The notes under the pieces: generated by a model | Database searches by the model: none | Told to the model about the DNA's origin: nothing | Seen by the model: only the letters and a program-made list of their open reading frames with translations | Part shown: in pieces, positions 47,549 through 57,314 of the stretch | Layout: the number at the start of each line of letters is the position of its first letter | Numbering within the stretch: the first letter of the stretch is position 1 | Translations under genes and position numbers: made by a program | Assembly: GCF_023634765.1 (NCBI RefSeq) | Contig: NZ_JAMLFX010000003.1 | Location: 75,266 to 139,265, forward strand | Reading direction: 5' to 3' | From: Pseudomonas sp. AKS31 | GTDB lineage: Bacteria; Pseudomonadota; Gammaproteobacteria; Pseudomonadales; Pseudomonadaceae | DNA length: 64,000 nucleotides

Positions 47549-50517
47549 TTCCCGTCCTCATATGCAGCTAGGCCAGCTATCTCTCTACCTTGAGCTAGCT
47601 GTTGCAGAAGCGGAGCCAAATCCTCCATCAGTGCCAACTCCTTCAATCGCCTACTTTTCCAATTGAGTCCGAGCGGTTCCAGAAAATCGGTGAGCTTTTC
47701 TCCGTCAAAGACCCGGCGACGTAGTATTTCATTGACGAATACTTGAAGTGTTTCTGGAGTTAACCCGTGCTTCTCAGCTATACCGACTAGCTCATTATCC
47801 TTCTTATCCGTCTTGAAGCGATCAAAGCCGCTGCGGATTTGTGCCTCGTTCAATGCCTCATTCATAGGCAAGCCACGAATGTATTCAGCAATGTCCTCGC
47901 GCTCGTCAACAAATTTGGCATCCGATTGAATAAGGCCAATGAGCTGTTCCCGATTCATCGTGAGTTTGCCAGGCTTTTCCTGGGTCAGCTTCGCAATTAA
48001 CCCCATAATGTAGTCATAGTCGATAACAGCAGAAGCAAAAAGCACGAATTCGAAATCCAGTTGCTGCACTTCTGGAGGTGCTTGCTCACGATCCTGTTGC
48101 TCTTTCAAGCGCTTGGCGGTTTCCAGATATACGCCTTTAAAAGACTGCAGCCTATCGGGAGGGATAATTTGGTTAATTTGCGAAAATTGTTCTTTTGAAA
48201 GGTCAGTATATTGATCGAGTTGGGTTTTGAGACGCTGTACTTCTTTAAATAAGTTGACGAACTGCGCCCGAGCGACATCGCCTTTAAGACTAGCGACGTT
48301 CTCCGGAGCATATGCTACTCCTTGTGACTGCATGAATTTAGCAAGCTTGTCATTGGCCATCCGCAGATTATCTATCACCTTAGGCGCAGCATCCACCAGC
48401 CAGATTTCACGCGCGTTATCTATCTTCTCGCCCGAAAAGAGCGCTATTGCTTCTTCAACAGGCTTTTGTTGCTGGCGAAAGTCTAGGATGTTGCCGTATG
48501 GCTTGCTATCATTTAGCACACGGTTAGTACGAGAAAATGCTTGGATGAGCCCGTGGTACTTAAGGTTCTTGTCCACATATAATGTGTTGAGATACTTGGA
48601 GTCAAAACCGGTGAGCAACATATCAACTACGATTGTAATATCGATCTTCTGAGTGGCAGGTAGATCAGTATTTGGGTACTGCTGGTCCTTGATACGCTTT
48701 TGCACATCCTGATAGTAAGAATCGAACTCGCTAATGCGGTGATCTGTGCCAAAACGCGCATTGTAGTCAGCAATAATTCGGGTAAGCGCGGCCTTCTTAC
48801 CCTCAGGATCTTTTTGGTTATCTTCCTTTTCTTGAGGAAGATCTTCCTGTATCTGCTGAACGTCTTTGTTGCCGTCGGCGGGCGGAGAAAAAACGCAGGC
48901 TACATTTAGCGCGCGGAAGTCAGGGTCTTTCTTCGTTTGTTCGCTTTGAACGCTGCGAAATAACTCAAAGTATTCAATAGCATCATTGATACTAGCAGTA
49001 GCCAACAAAGCATTAAACTTTCGGCCGTTGGTGGCAGCATCGTGTTTGCTCAAGATAGTCTCAATAACTTTATCCTTGGGCAGACCTTCGCCTGGTTTTG
49101 GAGGATTTTTTCCTTCAGGCTTGAAGAAATCTATATGAAACTTCAGTACGTTCTGATCATCAATGGCATGGGTGATAGTGTATTCATGCAGGCAACGCTG
49201 AAACAGATCGTCGGTTGTACGGTAACTTGCCTGCTGGCCTTCAATCTGCTGGGCACTGGCGTTCTGCTCGAAGATCGGCGTTCCCGTGAAGCCAAAGAGC
49301 TGGGCCCTAGGGAAAAACTCCTTGATTGCCTTGTGATTCTCACCAAATTGCGAGCGATGACATTCATCAAAAATAAATACCATACGAGCTTCGCGTAATG
49401 GCTCCAAGCGCTCCTTATAGTTACGCTTGTTAGTACCGTCTAGGGCCAACCCTAGTTTTTGAATGGTAGTAACGATTACCTTGTCAGCATAATCATCGGA
49501 CAGCAAGCGCCTTACTAAGGCCTCAGTATTGGTGTTCTCTTCGACACAGCCTTCTTGGAATCGGTTGAACTCCTCGCGGGTCTGGCGATCGAGATCCTTT
49601 CTGTCCACCACAAACAGACACTTATCGATGTCAGGATTGTCCTTGAGCAGAGTAGATGCTTTAAAAGAAGTTAAAGTCTTCCCTGAGCCCGTTGTATGCC
49701 AGATATACCCATTACCACAGTTTTGGTGAATACAGTCCACAATGGCATTGACGGCATATATTTGATATGGACGCATCATTAGTAGCCTTTGCTCACTCGC
49801 CACCAAGACCATATAGCGACTAATCATCTGGCCCAGCGTGCACTTGGCGAGAAACTTCTCGGCGAAACTGTCTAACTGAGTAATCGGCCTGTTGTCTTCA
49901 CCAGCAAATTGATAAACGGGTAAGAAGCGCTCGTCAGTGTTAAAACTGAAGTGCCTTGCGTTGTTGTTAGCGAAATACTGGGTAGAAGTTTGGTTGCTGA
50001 CAACGAATAACTGCAAGAAGCATAGAAGTGTCTTTCCGTAGCCATTCCCCGGATCACTCTTGTAATCAACAATCTGTTGCATGGCACGTCGAGGGCTGAT
50101 CTTCAGCGCTTTCAACTCAATTTGCACCACTGGGATGCCATTGATGAGCAGGATTACGTCGTAGCGCTGATGACTGCTGTCAGTGTTCATCCGCAACTGG
50201 TTGATAACCTCAAAGTCGTTCTTACACCAGTCACGGATGTTGACTAAGGTATAGTTCAGAGGAGTACCGTCATCTCGCTCGAAAGCGTTTATATTGCGCA
50301 GGGTTTGTGCGGCATTATACGCATCGGGCGTTACTATGCTGTCCAGCAGACGTCGGAATTCGCTATCCGTCAGATGAACTCGGTTAAGACTTTCAAATTT
50401 TTCTCGAAAGTTTTTTTCAAGAGTATCCCGGCCCCTAATATCAGTGCGAAGTGTGTATTTGAGGTCAGTCAGCTTGGCGATGAGTGCCTGTTCAATATGG
50501 TGTTCAGAGGTGCTCAC
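47545..50517 (-). CDS. hsdR: Type I restriction-modification endonuclease subunit
   Basis: DNA translocase and nuclease subunit, 990 residues. The N-terminal nuclease domain has the PD-(D/E)xK residues Asp120, Glu134 and Lys136 (RYDVILLINGIPVVQIELK). The SF2 helicase motor has Walker A TTGSGKT and the DEAD-box motif DECHRSQFG, followed by the second RecA domain (FGFTGTPIF, DMLLTGFDSKYL). A C-terminal helical region docks on HsdM/S. First gene of the leftward hsd operon; full length, so restriction should be functional. Confidence 0.95.
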   Translation of the reverse strand: MSTSEHHIEQALIAKLTDLKYTLRTDIRGRDTLEKNFREKFESLNRVHLTDSEFRRLLDSIVTPDAYNAAQTLRNINAFERDDGTPLNYTLVNIRDWCKNDFEVINQLRMNTDSSHQRYDVILLINGIPVVQIELKALKISPRRAMQQIVDYKSDPGNGYGKTLLCFLQLFVVSNQTSTQYFANNNARHFSFNTDERFLPVYQFAGEDNRPITQLDSFAEKFLAKCTLGQMISRYMVLVASEQRLLMMRPYQIYAVNAIVDCIHQNCGNGYIWHTTGSGKTLTSFKASTLLKDNPDIDKCLFVVDRKDLDRQTREEFNRFQEGCVEENTNTEALVRRLLSDDYADKVIVTTIQKLGLALDGTNKRNYKERLEPLREARMVFIFDECHRSQFGENHKAIKEFFPRAQLFGFTGTPIFEQNASAQQIEGQQASYRTTDDLFQRCLHEYTITHAIDDQNVLKFHIDFFKPEGKNPPKPGEGLPKDKVIETILSKHDAATNGRKFNALLATASINDAIEYFELFRSVQSEQTKKDPDFRALNVACVFSPPADGNKDVQQIQEDLPQEKEDNQKDPEGKKAALTRIIADYNARFGTDHRISEFDSYYQDVQKRIKDQQYPNTDLPATQKIDITIVVDMLLTGFDSKYLNTLYVDKNLKYHGLIQAFSRTNRVLNDSKPYGNILDFRQQQKPVEEAIALFSGEKIDNAREIWLVDAAPKVIDNLRMANDKLAKFMQSQGVAYAPENVASLKGDVARAQFVNLFKEVQRLKTQLDQYTDLSKEQFSQINQIIPPDRLQSFKGVYLETAKRLKEQQDREQAPPEVQQLDFEFVLFASAVIDYDYIMGLIAKLTQEKPGKLTMNREQLIGLIQSDAKFVDEREDIAEYIRGLPMNEALNEAQIRSGFDRFKTDKKDNELVGIAEKHGLTPETLQVFVNEILRRRVFDGEKLTDFLEPLGLNWKSRRLKELALMEDLAPLLQQLAQGREIAGLAAYEDGN

Positions 50518-51139
50518 TCAATTATTCCTGTCATCGGTATGCCACTTGGCGGCATTGAAGAGGTAAGAGCTTTGGTAGCGGCGGTCTCACGCGGCTATCG
50601 CGAAGCAGCATCTACGCACTACTTTTAGCCAAAAACCCCAGACCAGCGAGCTTACTTAAGGTATTCCTTGCCTTTGGGCTGAGGCTGAGGCTCACAAAAT
50701 TGAGACAGTATAACCGGCCTAAGCCACATCATTTCACCGAATACTCAATAACCTGCCTAGGTATTCCCTGACTCCGTCCTTGACAACCTGGACCGAGTCG
50801 CTCAATTACTCTGCCGGCTAGAGGGCATTTTTGACAGACATATCGCGCAAAACCAAATTCCAACGTCATCTATTATCAAGGGATCGAGCGGAATTTGGTC
50901 GCTAGCCGCCCATGACTCTTGAGACCACCCGAATAGCGGAGGCAGTTTTTCGGGTTCAGATGAGTAAATGCAGAAATTTGCCGATACGGTCACTGCCCCA
51001 GCTTCTGAGAACCGGGTGAGGACCGGTGGGCTAATCATAGGGACGCTTAGCCCAGTAATCCGATTTTTTACTGCGTTACCCAACGTTGTTAACACAGTAA
51101 AAAAGTGGTTAACAAGGGCGATTGCAATGAGTTGTATTG
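50518..51139. other. Gap between hsdR and tniQ
   Basis: About 620 bp with the probable hsd promoter. A leftward frame crosses it (up to 136 codons, overlapping the tniQ end by 73 bp) but has no ribosome site and no recognised domain. It may be decayed sequence joining the transposition module to the cargo. Confidence 0.5.
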
Positions 51140-52975
51140 TCAGTGGTGTGCTGCCCTCCAAGCTAGGTAATCCATCAATTTCTTGCTTCGAGGCCAAACG
51201 TATTGCCGACATGGAGACTTCACAATTGACGGCCCCGCAACAGGGCGGAACCCGTTCATCCAGAGATGATGCGTCGTGTGCTTGGGTGACATGCCCAGAA
51301 AAACCGCCAACTCTGGGCCCAATATGTACTTACGCCTGAACCTTTCGATAGCTGTGGGTTTAACCATGAGCACTGTGCTCCGGCCCCTGCGAACCGACAT
51401 ACTCCATAGGATCCCTAGTCGAACCATTGCATAGGCGACTTCCTCTTTGACACCTAAAAGTGTTGCCGCTTTACCGACAGTGATCCCTGGAGAATCTGAT
51501 GGCTTCTGGAGCGCACTCTGCATCCAATCAGTTAAGTCTTGAGGTCTCAAAAGCCAATGTCCTATCGCCGCCTTGCTTTCGTCCGCATCCCTAAAAGCTC
51601 TGAGCTCTCCAGATTTGATCGCCTCAATCATCTCAACGAGACCTCCACCCGTTGGCAGGTGATGCTTAGCCAGATAATTGACCGATACAAACACATCACC
51701 GTGAGGAGCCTGTATACGCTCGAGCCCCAAGCCTCTAAGCGAGTCAACATCTATTAGCCATTTTTCACCGGCCTTGGGCTTGCCGCCATAGAATTTCAGA
51801 ATGCCTCCTGAGATCAATTGCCGCACTCGCTCAAGATTGATGTGCAACAGCTTGGCCGCTTGCCTCAGGTTTACTGTTTTCGCCATAAGAAGCGCGAGCT
51901 CACGGACCTGTGAGACATCAACCACTTTGGACTTACGGCCGCATGAATGCACGATTTCCCTAGCGTCAACTTCGCCGTGGTCATGCAGTCTCTGTACACA
52001 GGATTTAGGCAAGCCAGTTACACGAGCCGCCTCATCAATAAAGACCCAACGATGTTCGGTAATCGTCTTTTCGCTCAGATAACGGTTTCTCTTCGCTAAT
52101 GGCGCCTCCCATTCCCGTTGAACATAAGACTCGAACTCCGCACGAACGAACGCATAGCAAGGCGCTTTGAGATCATGATGGATGTCCCTGTAAATCGGCC
52201 CAAATGCGGAAGCTAGTTTCCAATCCGTTCCAGTGGGTCTGGTCGATCTGAGATCGCTCAGCAAGTCAGTGAATGCACGCGGCCAGTTCATGAGTATTTC
52301 ACCGGCCGCTTGAGCCAATTCACGCGATATTTCGAGCGATCCTGAATCGGCCAACTTCAACGGCTTCGAGCCTTCTGTTCGAACGATCCTGGCGGCGAGT
52401 CTCACCGATAAGGCATGGAGCTCCTCATAGGTCAGGGCATCCAAATCGCTGAATACGGAGTTGTATTCCTGCCTAAGCCTCGCCTCCATAGCATCTGTCA
52501 TCCAAGTGCAAGCTCCCTCCTCAGCGGTAGCTGAAGTAGCTCCTGAGGAGAAGAAAAAGCCACAGGTTTTACAGCTGTTTGCCAGCATAGCGTCGCGGTT
52601 TATCTTTGCGGAACACCCCGGGCATCTATCCTCCAAGTGGACTCCATGACTGGAGCAGCTCGTGACGAGGGTTAGATCCCATGACTCTCTCCAATACGAG
52701 TGTTCAGCCAAACAACATGAGCAAAAACGCTTGCACTGTAGCGACCAGGTCTTAAGCGCCTGTGTCGTCGGTCGTCTAAGCAAAAGGGATACTGCCGGCC
52801 AGCTCACCGGCAGCGTCATAGTGCCAAACCAGTTGGCTACGTCATCATCACTGGCTTCCTGAAAAGCCTTGATCAGTTCGTTACCCACTAAGCCATTGGC
52901 TCCTGCCAATCGCTGCAAATATCCTAGTAAGCTCTCATCTCGATGAGGATGAACGTTGATTAAAAGACCGAACAT
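51140..52975 (-). CDS. tniQ: TniQ/TnsD-like target-site selector
   Basis: Probable DNA-binding protein that directs insertion, 611 residues. The N-terminal part fits TniQ: HPHRDESLLGYLQRLAGANG, then zinc ligands in RFCSCCLAEHSYW, CSSHG, CPGC and CKTC (Cys85, Cys88, Cys107, His110, Cys118, Cys121, Cys135, Cys138). The long C-terminal part has repeated helix-turn-helix-like units (LRQAAKLLHINLERVRQLIS; VGKAATLLGVKEEVAYAMVR; YILGPELAVFLGMSPKHTTH). Length and extra domains are closer to TnsD than to the short TniQ of Tn5053. Recognition of the gyrB 3' end is inferred. Gap of 79 bp to tniB. Confidence 0.88.
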   Translation of the reverse strand: MFGLLINVHPHRDESLLGYLQRLAGANGLVGNELIKAFQEASDDDVANWFGTMTLPVSWPAVSLLLRRPTTQALKTWSLQCKRFCSCCLAEHSYWRESWDLTLVTSCSSHGVHLEDRCPGCSAKINRDAMLANSCKTCGFFFSSGATSATAEEGACTWMTDAMEARLRQEYNSVFSDLDALTYEELHALSVRLAARIVRTEGSKPLKLADSGSLEISRELAQAAGEILMNWPRAFTDLLSDLRSTRPTGTDWKLASAFGPIYRDIHHDLKAPCYAFVRAEFESYVQREWEAPLAKRNRYLSEKTITEHRWVFIDEAARVTGLPKSCVQRLHDHGEVDAREIVHSCGRKSKVVDVSQVRELALLMAKTVNLRQAAKLLHINLERVRQLISGGILKFYGGKPKAGEKWLIDVDSLRGLGLERIQAPHGDVFVSVNYLAKHHLPTGGGLVEMIEAIKSGELRAFRDADESKAAIGHWLLRPQDLTDWMQSALQKPSDSPGITVGKAATLLGVKEEVAYAMVRLGILWSMSVRRGRSTVLMVKPTAIERFRRKYILGPELAVFLGMSPKHTTHHLWMNGFRPVAGPSIVKSPCRQYVWPRSKKLMDYLAWRAAHH

Positions 52976-53054
52976 TTCTGTACCGTGAGCAATGAACTAC
53001 CGAGAATGTGGAGTTGAAGTGATAGGACCGGAGTTGTAGCTCCGGCCCTCTCGA

Positions 53055-53996
53055 TCAGGACGCGATCAAGTCGAAGTTTTCAAAAGGTTCACGATTACCA
53101 ATCAGTGGCTTGAAATTGAAGCTTTCACTAAACGGATTGCGCTCGGTGATGGCTTGGCTCCAGACCTCATCCCTGAAAGCTTCAGAGAGCACCTCGAGAT
53201 TGATACCCTCAAGATTTCGATGCTCAACTAGCCATACAGCCCTATCCAGGATCTTGATCAGGTAGTCGATCAACCCATACGAAGCAAGATGGAAACGCTG
53301 TATGAGCTGAGTTTGCGAGAAGCTGATTGTCCTAACCGGCAACAATCCCGCGATCGATTCAAGCAACGATGCAAAGTGTGTCGAAGCTCTATCGCCATAG
53401 TAGAATCGGTTGTAGTCAACTATTGCGGAGAACCTACGACGCAGTTGCTCGTTCGCCCACAGGAGCCCCTCCGTGCGCTTCAACCCCACCAGCACAAATG
53501 TGATGCTGGTCTCGTTCATCATGCTTTTGATCCAGTCCGCAGCCTCGTGCGCATCGTTACGGCGGTAATCAACTAGGTGTTGGGCCTCGTCGAGCACCAC
53601 TACCTCAACACCAAGCCTGTTCATGAGTAGGATGATTCGCTCGAATTTGACCTCTGCAGAATGACCACGGGAATCTGCGTAGGGATCGTTCAATGCTCTA
53701 AGCATCGCAGTGGCCAAGTTCTTTTTGGTTGGCGATGAGGGGATTTCAACAACCAGTACGGTTCGTTTCTGCGTAGATACATGGTCTGCAGCTTTCAGTT
53801 GCTGAACATACTCCCTGATCATCGTGCTCTTACCCACGCCGCTCGGACCTTGAATAACTAATCCCTTACTCGCCCCCGTGCGCTTGGTATCACCATGTAC
53901 CTCGGCCAGGCGCGTCAAAGCTCGCATGGCCTGTGGGGTATCAATGAAGAAATGACGCAAGGAAAAGGGTAGGGTGCCTTCTTCCGCAGTTTTCAT
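53055..53996 (-). CDS. tniB: TniB/TnsC-like AAA+ transposition ATPase
   Basis: Regulator ATPase linking target selection to the transposase, 313 residues. Walker A GPSGVGKS is at 50-57 and Walker B VVVLDEAQH ends at 140, with the sensor stretch TFVLVGLKRTE and RRRF typical of TniB/TnsC. It should form filaments on target DNA and recruit TniA. The start overlaps the tniA stop by ATGA; downstream is tniQ. The protein is shorter than Tn7 TnsC (555 aa) and closer to TniB of Tn5053. Confidence 0.93.
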   Translation of the reverse strand: MKTAEEGTLPFSLRHFFIDTPQAMRALTRLAEVHGDTKRTGASKGLVIQGPSGVGKSTMIREYVQQLKAADHVSTQKRTVLVVEIPSSPTKKNLATAMLRALNDPYADSRGHSAEVKFERIILLMNRLGVEVVVLDEAQHLVDYRRNDAHEAADWIKSMMNETSITFVLVGLKRTEGLLWANEQLRRRFSAIVDYNRFYYGDRASTHFASLLESIAGLLPVRTISFSQTQLIQRFHLASYGLIDYLIKILDRAVWLVEHRNLEGINLEVLSEAFRDEVWSQAITERNPFSESFNFKPLIGNREPFENFDLIAS

Positions 53997-55948
53997 GGTC
54001 TGCCTCCTACAGAGGGTGGACGGTAAGAAACCTTGAGGGGCGCGACAGTTGGCAAGGCTTGGCTGTCAACCCAGTCCACCTCGGCAACCACTACCGGAGA
54101 GCTATTCGTGTCAACCTTGCGTCCTTCCCTGTCCAGCTTGGCACGCGCGGCCTCACGCCGGCGGCGCAACTTCTGAGAAGTTTTAGCTTCATCAATTTCT
54201 TCCCGAATTTCACGATAAGTCCGATGCAGTTCGTCAAAACTAGGCGTTTCCCTGCCGGCCTCCCTCAGCGCTTTTTGCGCAGCTTTCCACAGCTCTCGGC
54301 TCTTACCAATCATTCGCTTGTCCTTGACTGGCACCTGCAGGAAGACGCTTCTGAAACGATCATGTACCCAGACATGGCCAGCTTCGTCTCGATAGCGAAC
54401 ACTGACCTTTTCACCCGGCTTCAAGCGCATTCGCAACTGAGCAAGTTCACTGGAGTGATAGCCGATGGTGTCTACCTCGATTCCATAGTGATGAACCTTA
54501 ACGGCGCAGCGTCGAGCGAGAATGCACTCCAGTGCATCCAGGTCTACCGGCAATCGGATCAAATGCTGCTGCTCATCATTGAGCCAGACCTGAGCAGGTG
54601 TCTTTTTGTTAAGTCCACGATGTGGAGTCTGGTGGTAACCATCCACAATCCACTTCACGACGGCAGCCTCCAGCTGCACAAGAGTGAAACAAGCGTGCTG
54701 TTCTGAATCGTAATCTCCACGTTGTTGCACATTGGAGAACGTCGTGCCTGGGAGGTTGTGAATCAATCCCAAATTTTGGGTGCTGAAAAACCTTTCAACT
54801 GTTCCTTTTTCCTCAGGAGCTCTGGAAGCGGGGTACAGAATCTCGATCCCCAAATCGTTAAAGCCAATGACTAGGTCACCCGCGTGAAACTCCGCAGCGT
54901 TGTCCGGTGCGATTCGAGTGGGCATGCCATGAGCCCGCCATTCGTTCTTCACGTTAGGAAAACGCCGTAAAAGATCTGCTTTGGGGCGAATTGCACGCTC
55001 AATGACCCGAAGAACAGATTCGGTATTTGGCGCAGCGAGATGAAGTAGGTACCCCATGACCATACGAGAAAACTTATCTACTACAACCGTCATATAAGGA
55101 CGCCCAATTACCAAGCCGGTCTCTTCGTATACAAGCAACAAGTCAAGCAGGGTATGGTCGATTTCCCAACGCTCCAGAATATGATTGATCCGGAGTACTC
55201 CGGTAGCCGCTCGGTGTTTTTTCTTCGCCGCATGCTTACCTAACTGAGCCTCGTCTACCAAGTAGGGATCAAGGTTGGCAATATACCTGCGGATAGTCAT
55301 TCCACTTGGCATCGCCAGTTGGTTAGAAGGCAATCGACCAAGATTTGACTCCTTGATCCTTAGATCTAACTCACCAATAACTTTCGAAACACTGACAGCT
55401 GTCTCATTCAGATACAACTCATCGATGACCTCATCAAGGATATCTTTCAGCTCGCCAGCAATCGATGCTGTACGTCCTTTCTTAGAGTGCTTTGGTAGCA
55501 ACTTTAAGACGTCTTTTCCCATATATTTCGAAGCCCACCGTCTAATAGTACTTATCGACGGAACACATGAGTCTCCGGCTCTTCTTGCTATTTCTTTCAA
55601 TTTATCCAGCATGATTTCTTCACTCGGAAGTTTCGATTCCCCTTCCTCTCTCACGCCCTCAAGATATGCCCTGCGACGCAATGCCTCTTTGCTATGACGG
55701 GCCGGAAAGCAAGATAGATCAGGGGGTGCGTTTCGAACATGCGGGATTTCTCCAATAAAAGGTTGGTCTGGGCAAACTTCAATTTCCCGCTTTTCGTACC
55801 CACTATAAAACTCAGCCTCAGTTAATTTAGTAGGTTCACCCAGCTCATCGAAAAATAGCAAGCGACGATCTACCAATCTTCGTTCGAGCTTCATTTTAAC
55901 GCCGCGTACTAAGACAACTAATTTTGCCCTAAGCGAAAATATCTGCAT
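53993..55948 (-). CDS. tniA: TniA/TnsB-like DDE transposase
   Basis: Catalytic transposase that cuts and joins the 3' ends, 651 residues. The RNase-H-like core carries Asp264 (WEIDHT), Asp349 (APDNAAEF) and Glu385 (KGTVERF), an exact D-D(35)-E arrangement. N-terminal helical domains (about 60-240) bind the end repeats, and a Mu-transposase-type beta-barrel follows the core. The ATG used has GGTGG upstream and overlaps the tnsA end by about 20 bp; an alternative start (MKLERR) lies 18 codons further in. It is coupled to tniB. Confidence 0.93.
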   Translation of the reverse strand: MQIFSLRAKLVVLVRGVKMKLERRLVDRRLLFFDELGEPTKLTEAEFYSGYEKREIEVCPDQPFIGEIPHVRNAPPDLSCFPARHSKEALRRRAYLEGVREEGESKLPSEEIMLDKLKEIARRAGDSCVPSISTIRRWASKYMGKDVLKLLPKHSKKGRTASIAGELKDILDEVIDELYLNETAVSVSKVIGELDLRIKESNLGRLPSNQLAMPSGMTIRRYIANLDPYLVDEAQLGKHAAKKKHRAATGVLRINHILERWEIDHTLLDLLLVYEETGLVIGRPYMTVVVDKFSRMVMGYLLHLAAPNTESVLRVIERAIRPKADLLRRFPNVKNEWRAHGMPTRIAPDNAAEFHAGDLVIGFNDLGIEILYPASRAPEEKGTVERFFSTQNLGLIHNLPGTTFSNVQQRGDYDSEQHACFTLVQLEAAVVKWIVDGYHQTPHRGLNKKTPAQVWLNDEQQHLIRLPVDLDALECILARRCAVKVHHYGIEVDTIGYHSSELAQLRMRLKPGEKVSVRYRDEAGHVWVHDRFRSVFLQVPVKDKRMIGKSRELWKAAQKALREAGRETPSFDELHRTYREIREEIDEAKTSQKLRRRREAARAKLDREGRKVDTNSSPVVVAEVDWVDSQALPTVAPLKVSYRPPSVGGRP

Positions 55949-56567
55949 GGCGGTGCCCACCGTTAATGAAGATTTTCGATACATCGGAAATAGGTATTTC
56001 GAGATCTACACCTACAATTCCTAACCCCAAAAAAAGCCAAGCGTCCGCCTTGCCAAAAATAGCAATAAGCTCACTCAAAGTTTCAGGCTTCTGCATTTGA
56101 AGCCGCTGGTGGATTTCTTTCATACGCAAAGCCGGGAGCATAGGCCCACGACGGTGGTACATAAGTTTTTGTAAGTTTTTCGACAAAGGCTGACTGTGAA
56201 TAAGCAGGTCGGTAACGATTGAAAAATTGCGGTCGGTAGCAAAAAAGTGCTGCTTAACTGCTTCCATTTTTTGCTTGACGCTGGATATCAACAAGCTCTT
56301 TTGGTACTTGACTTCGAACCACCATTCCCGACCATCCATAAGGTACACACGTACGTCGGGATAGTATTTTTTGGTTGAGCCACTGATAGAAACTAACTCG
56401 AGGCTTGGCTGTACGAGATAACTGCGGACGATGGGAGAAAGCTCCAGAAGCCTGACAAAACCGCTTTCCAGTTGTGATTCACACTGAACAGGACCTCCAT
56501 TCTTCACGGAAGGAAAAGAGATCCTTATATGATTCGAACTCCTGGTAATGACCTTGCGCACTGACAT
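55929..56567 (-). CDS. tnsA: TnsA-like endonuclease
   Basis: Cuts the 5' ends of the element so that it moves by cut-and-paste, 212 residues. The N-terminal nuclease residues are visible: Glu34 (ESQLESGF), Asp71 (YYPDVRVY) and Glu85-x-Lys87 (WFEVKYQ), corresponding to Glu63, Asp114 and Gln130/Lys132 of Tn7 TnsA. The C-terminal half is a winged-helix-like region. GGAGG lies 6-7 bp before the ATG, deciding the start. First gene of the transposition operon. Elements of the Tn5053 family lack this gene, which marks this one as Tn7-like. Confidence 0.88.
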   Translation of the reverse strand: MSVRKVITRSSNHIRISFPSVKNGGPVQCESQLESGFVRLLELSPIVRSYLVQPSLELVSISGSTKKYYPDVRVYLMDGREWWFEVKYQKSLLISSVKQKMEAVKQHFFATDRNFSIVTDLLIHSQPLSKNLQKLMYHRRGPMLPALRMKEIHQRLQMQKPETLSELIAIFGKADAWLFLGLGIVGVDLEIPISDVSKIFINGGHRHADIFA

Positions 56568-57231
56568 TGAACACCTCCACAAATCTTTGAGACAAGCGCC
56601 TGCGCTGCACCCGAAAAATTAGACGCAGAGCGGGCTCCAGGAGGGACTTTCGACAGGCAACACTTCCCCGTCGAGGGCCCTCGCTGAAGTCGATTTTTTG
56701 GGAGAGGATTGACAAGCGCCAAAAAAAGGCAGAAATTGCGCGGGTTCGTTACGCAAGATGTACCTGGTTGTAGGCGCTGTCAGAGCCTCTAATTCTGCAG
56801 TATCTACATTTTTCGATGCCTCCTTATGAGATCGTCGAAGAAAGCAGTTATGCCTTAAACCTATTGTCCAGATAGGTTCTCAAAGCATTTGCTGTTACCG
56901 ATGGCCGTTAGGAACTTGCTTCAACAAGTTAACGTAACCGGCTGATTTTTTTGGGACGCTCTTACGGCGTAAGGGCGTGCCAGATTTTACTCCTACCATT
57001 CGTCTTTCTCCACGAAAATCTTCAATATCTCCTTGACGAATTGATCCGTTATTGCTACGCGTTGCGCGTTCATTTCGATACTTGCGGTATCACTCACTCA
57101 GACGCGCTCATCTCGCTACATTCAATCAACTCCGCACACGCCTATATCTAGGCAGTCGTCCGCTTCCGCCCCCATAAGTTAGTAACCAGTGACCGGGAGA
57201 GCAGGATAGAAATCGAATTTTCGAGGAAATA
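56568..57231. other. Right-end gap: promoter region of the transposition operon
   Basis: 660 bp between tnsA and the right-end terminator. It should hold the tns promoter. Short rightward frames have no ribosome sites. No CRISPR repeat or RNA gene is seen. Confidence 0.5.
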
Positions 57232-57262
57232 AAAAAGGCCAATTCAATGAATTGGCCTTTTT
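57232..57262. terminator. Transposon-borne terminator next to gyrB
   Basis: A perfect 15-bp stem, aaaaaggccaattca and tgaattggccttttt, with a single-A loop. Eleven outer pairs match the native gyrB terminator at 38,063, with only the four pairs nearest the loop changed. It lies 66 bp downstream of the gyrB stop and would end gyrB transcription before it enters the tns region. Confidence 0.9.
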
Positions 57263-57278
57263 GCATTTGAGTCCGTCG

Positions 57279-57314
57279 ATCATGTATTTGTGAAAATGAT
57301 CAACTATTGTGTGA
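57279..57314 (-). promoter_or_regulatory. Candidate TnsB-binding motifs, right end
   Basis: On the minus strand TCACACAATAGTTGAT (57,299-57,314) and TCACAAATACATGAT (57,279-57,293) are tandem copies of the core also found three times at the left end. A partial third copy lies further inward. Confidence 0.7.

Noticed and set aside
50802..51212. Leftward frame of 136 codons between hsdR and tniQ
   Set aside because: It overlaps the end of tniQ by 73 bp in another frame, has no ribosome site at any internal start, and no recognisable domain.
56951..57151. Rightward frame of 66 codons near the right transposon end
   Set aside because: No ribosome site, rich in Leu/Cys by chance composition, and no family resemblance.
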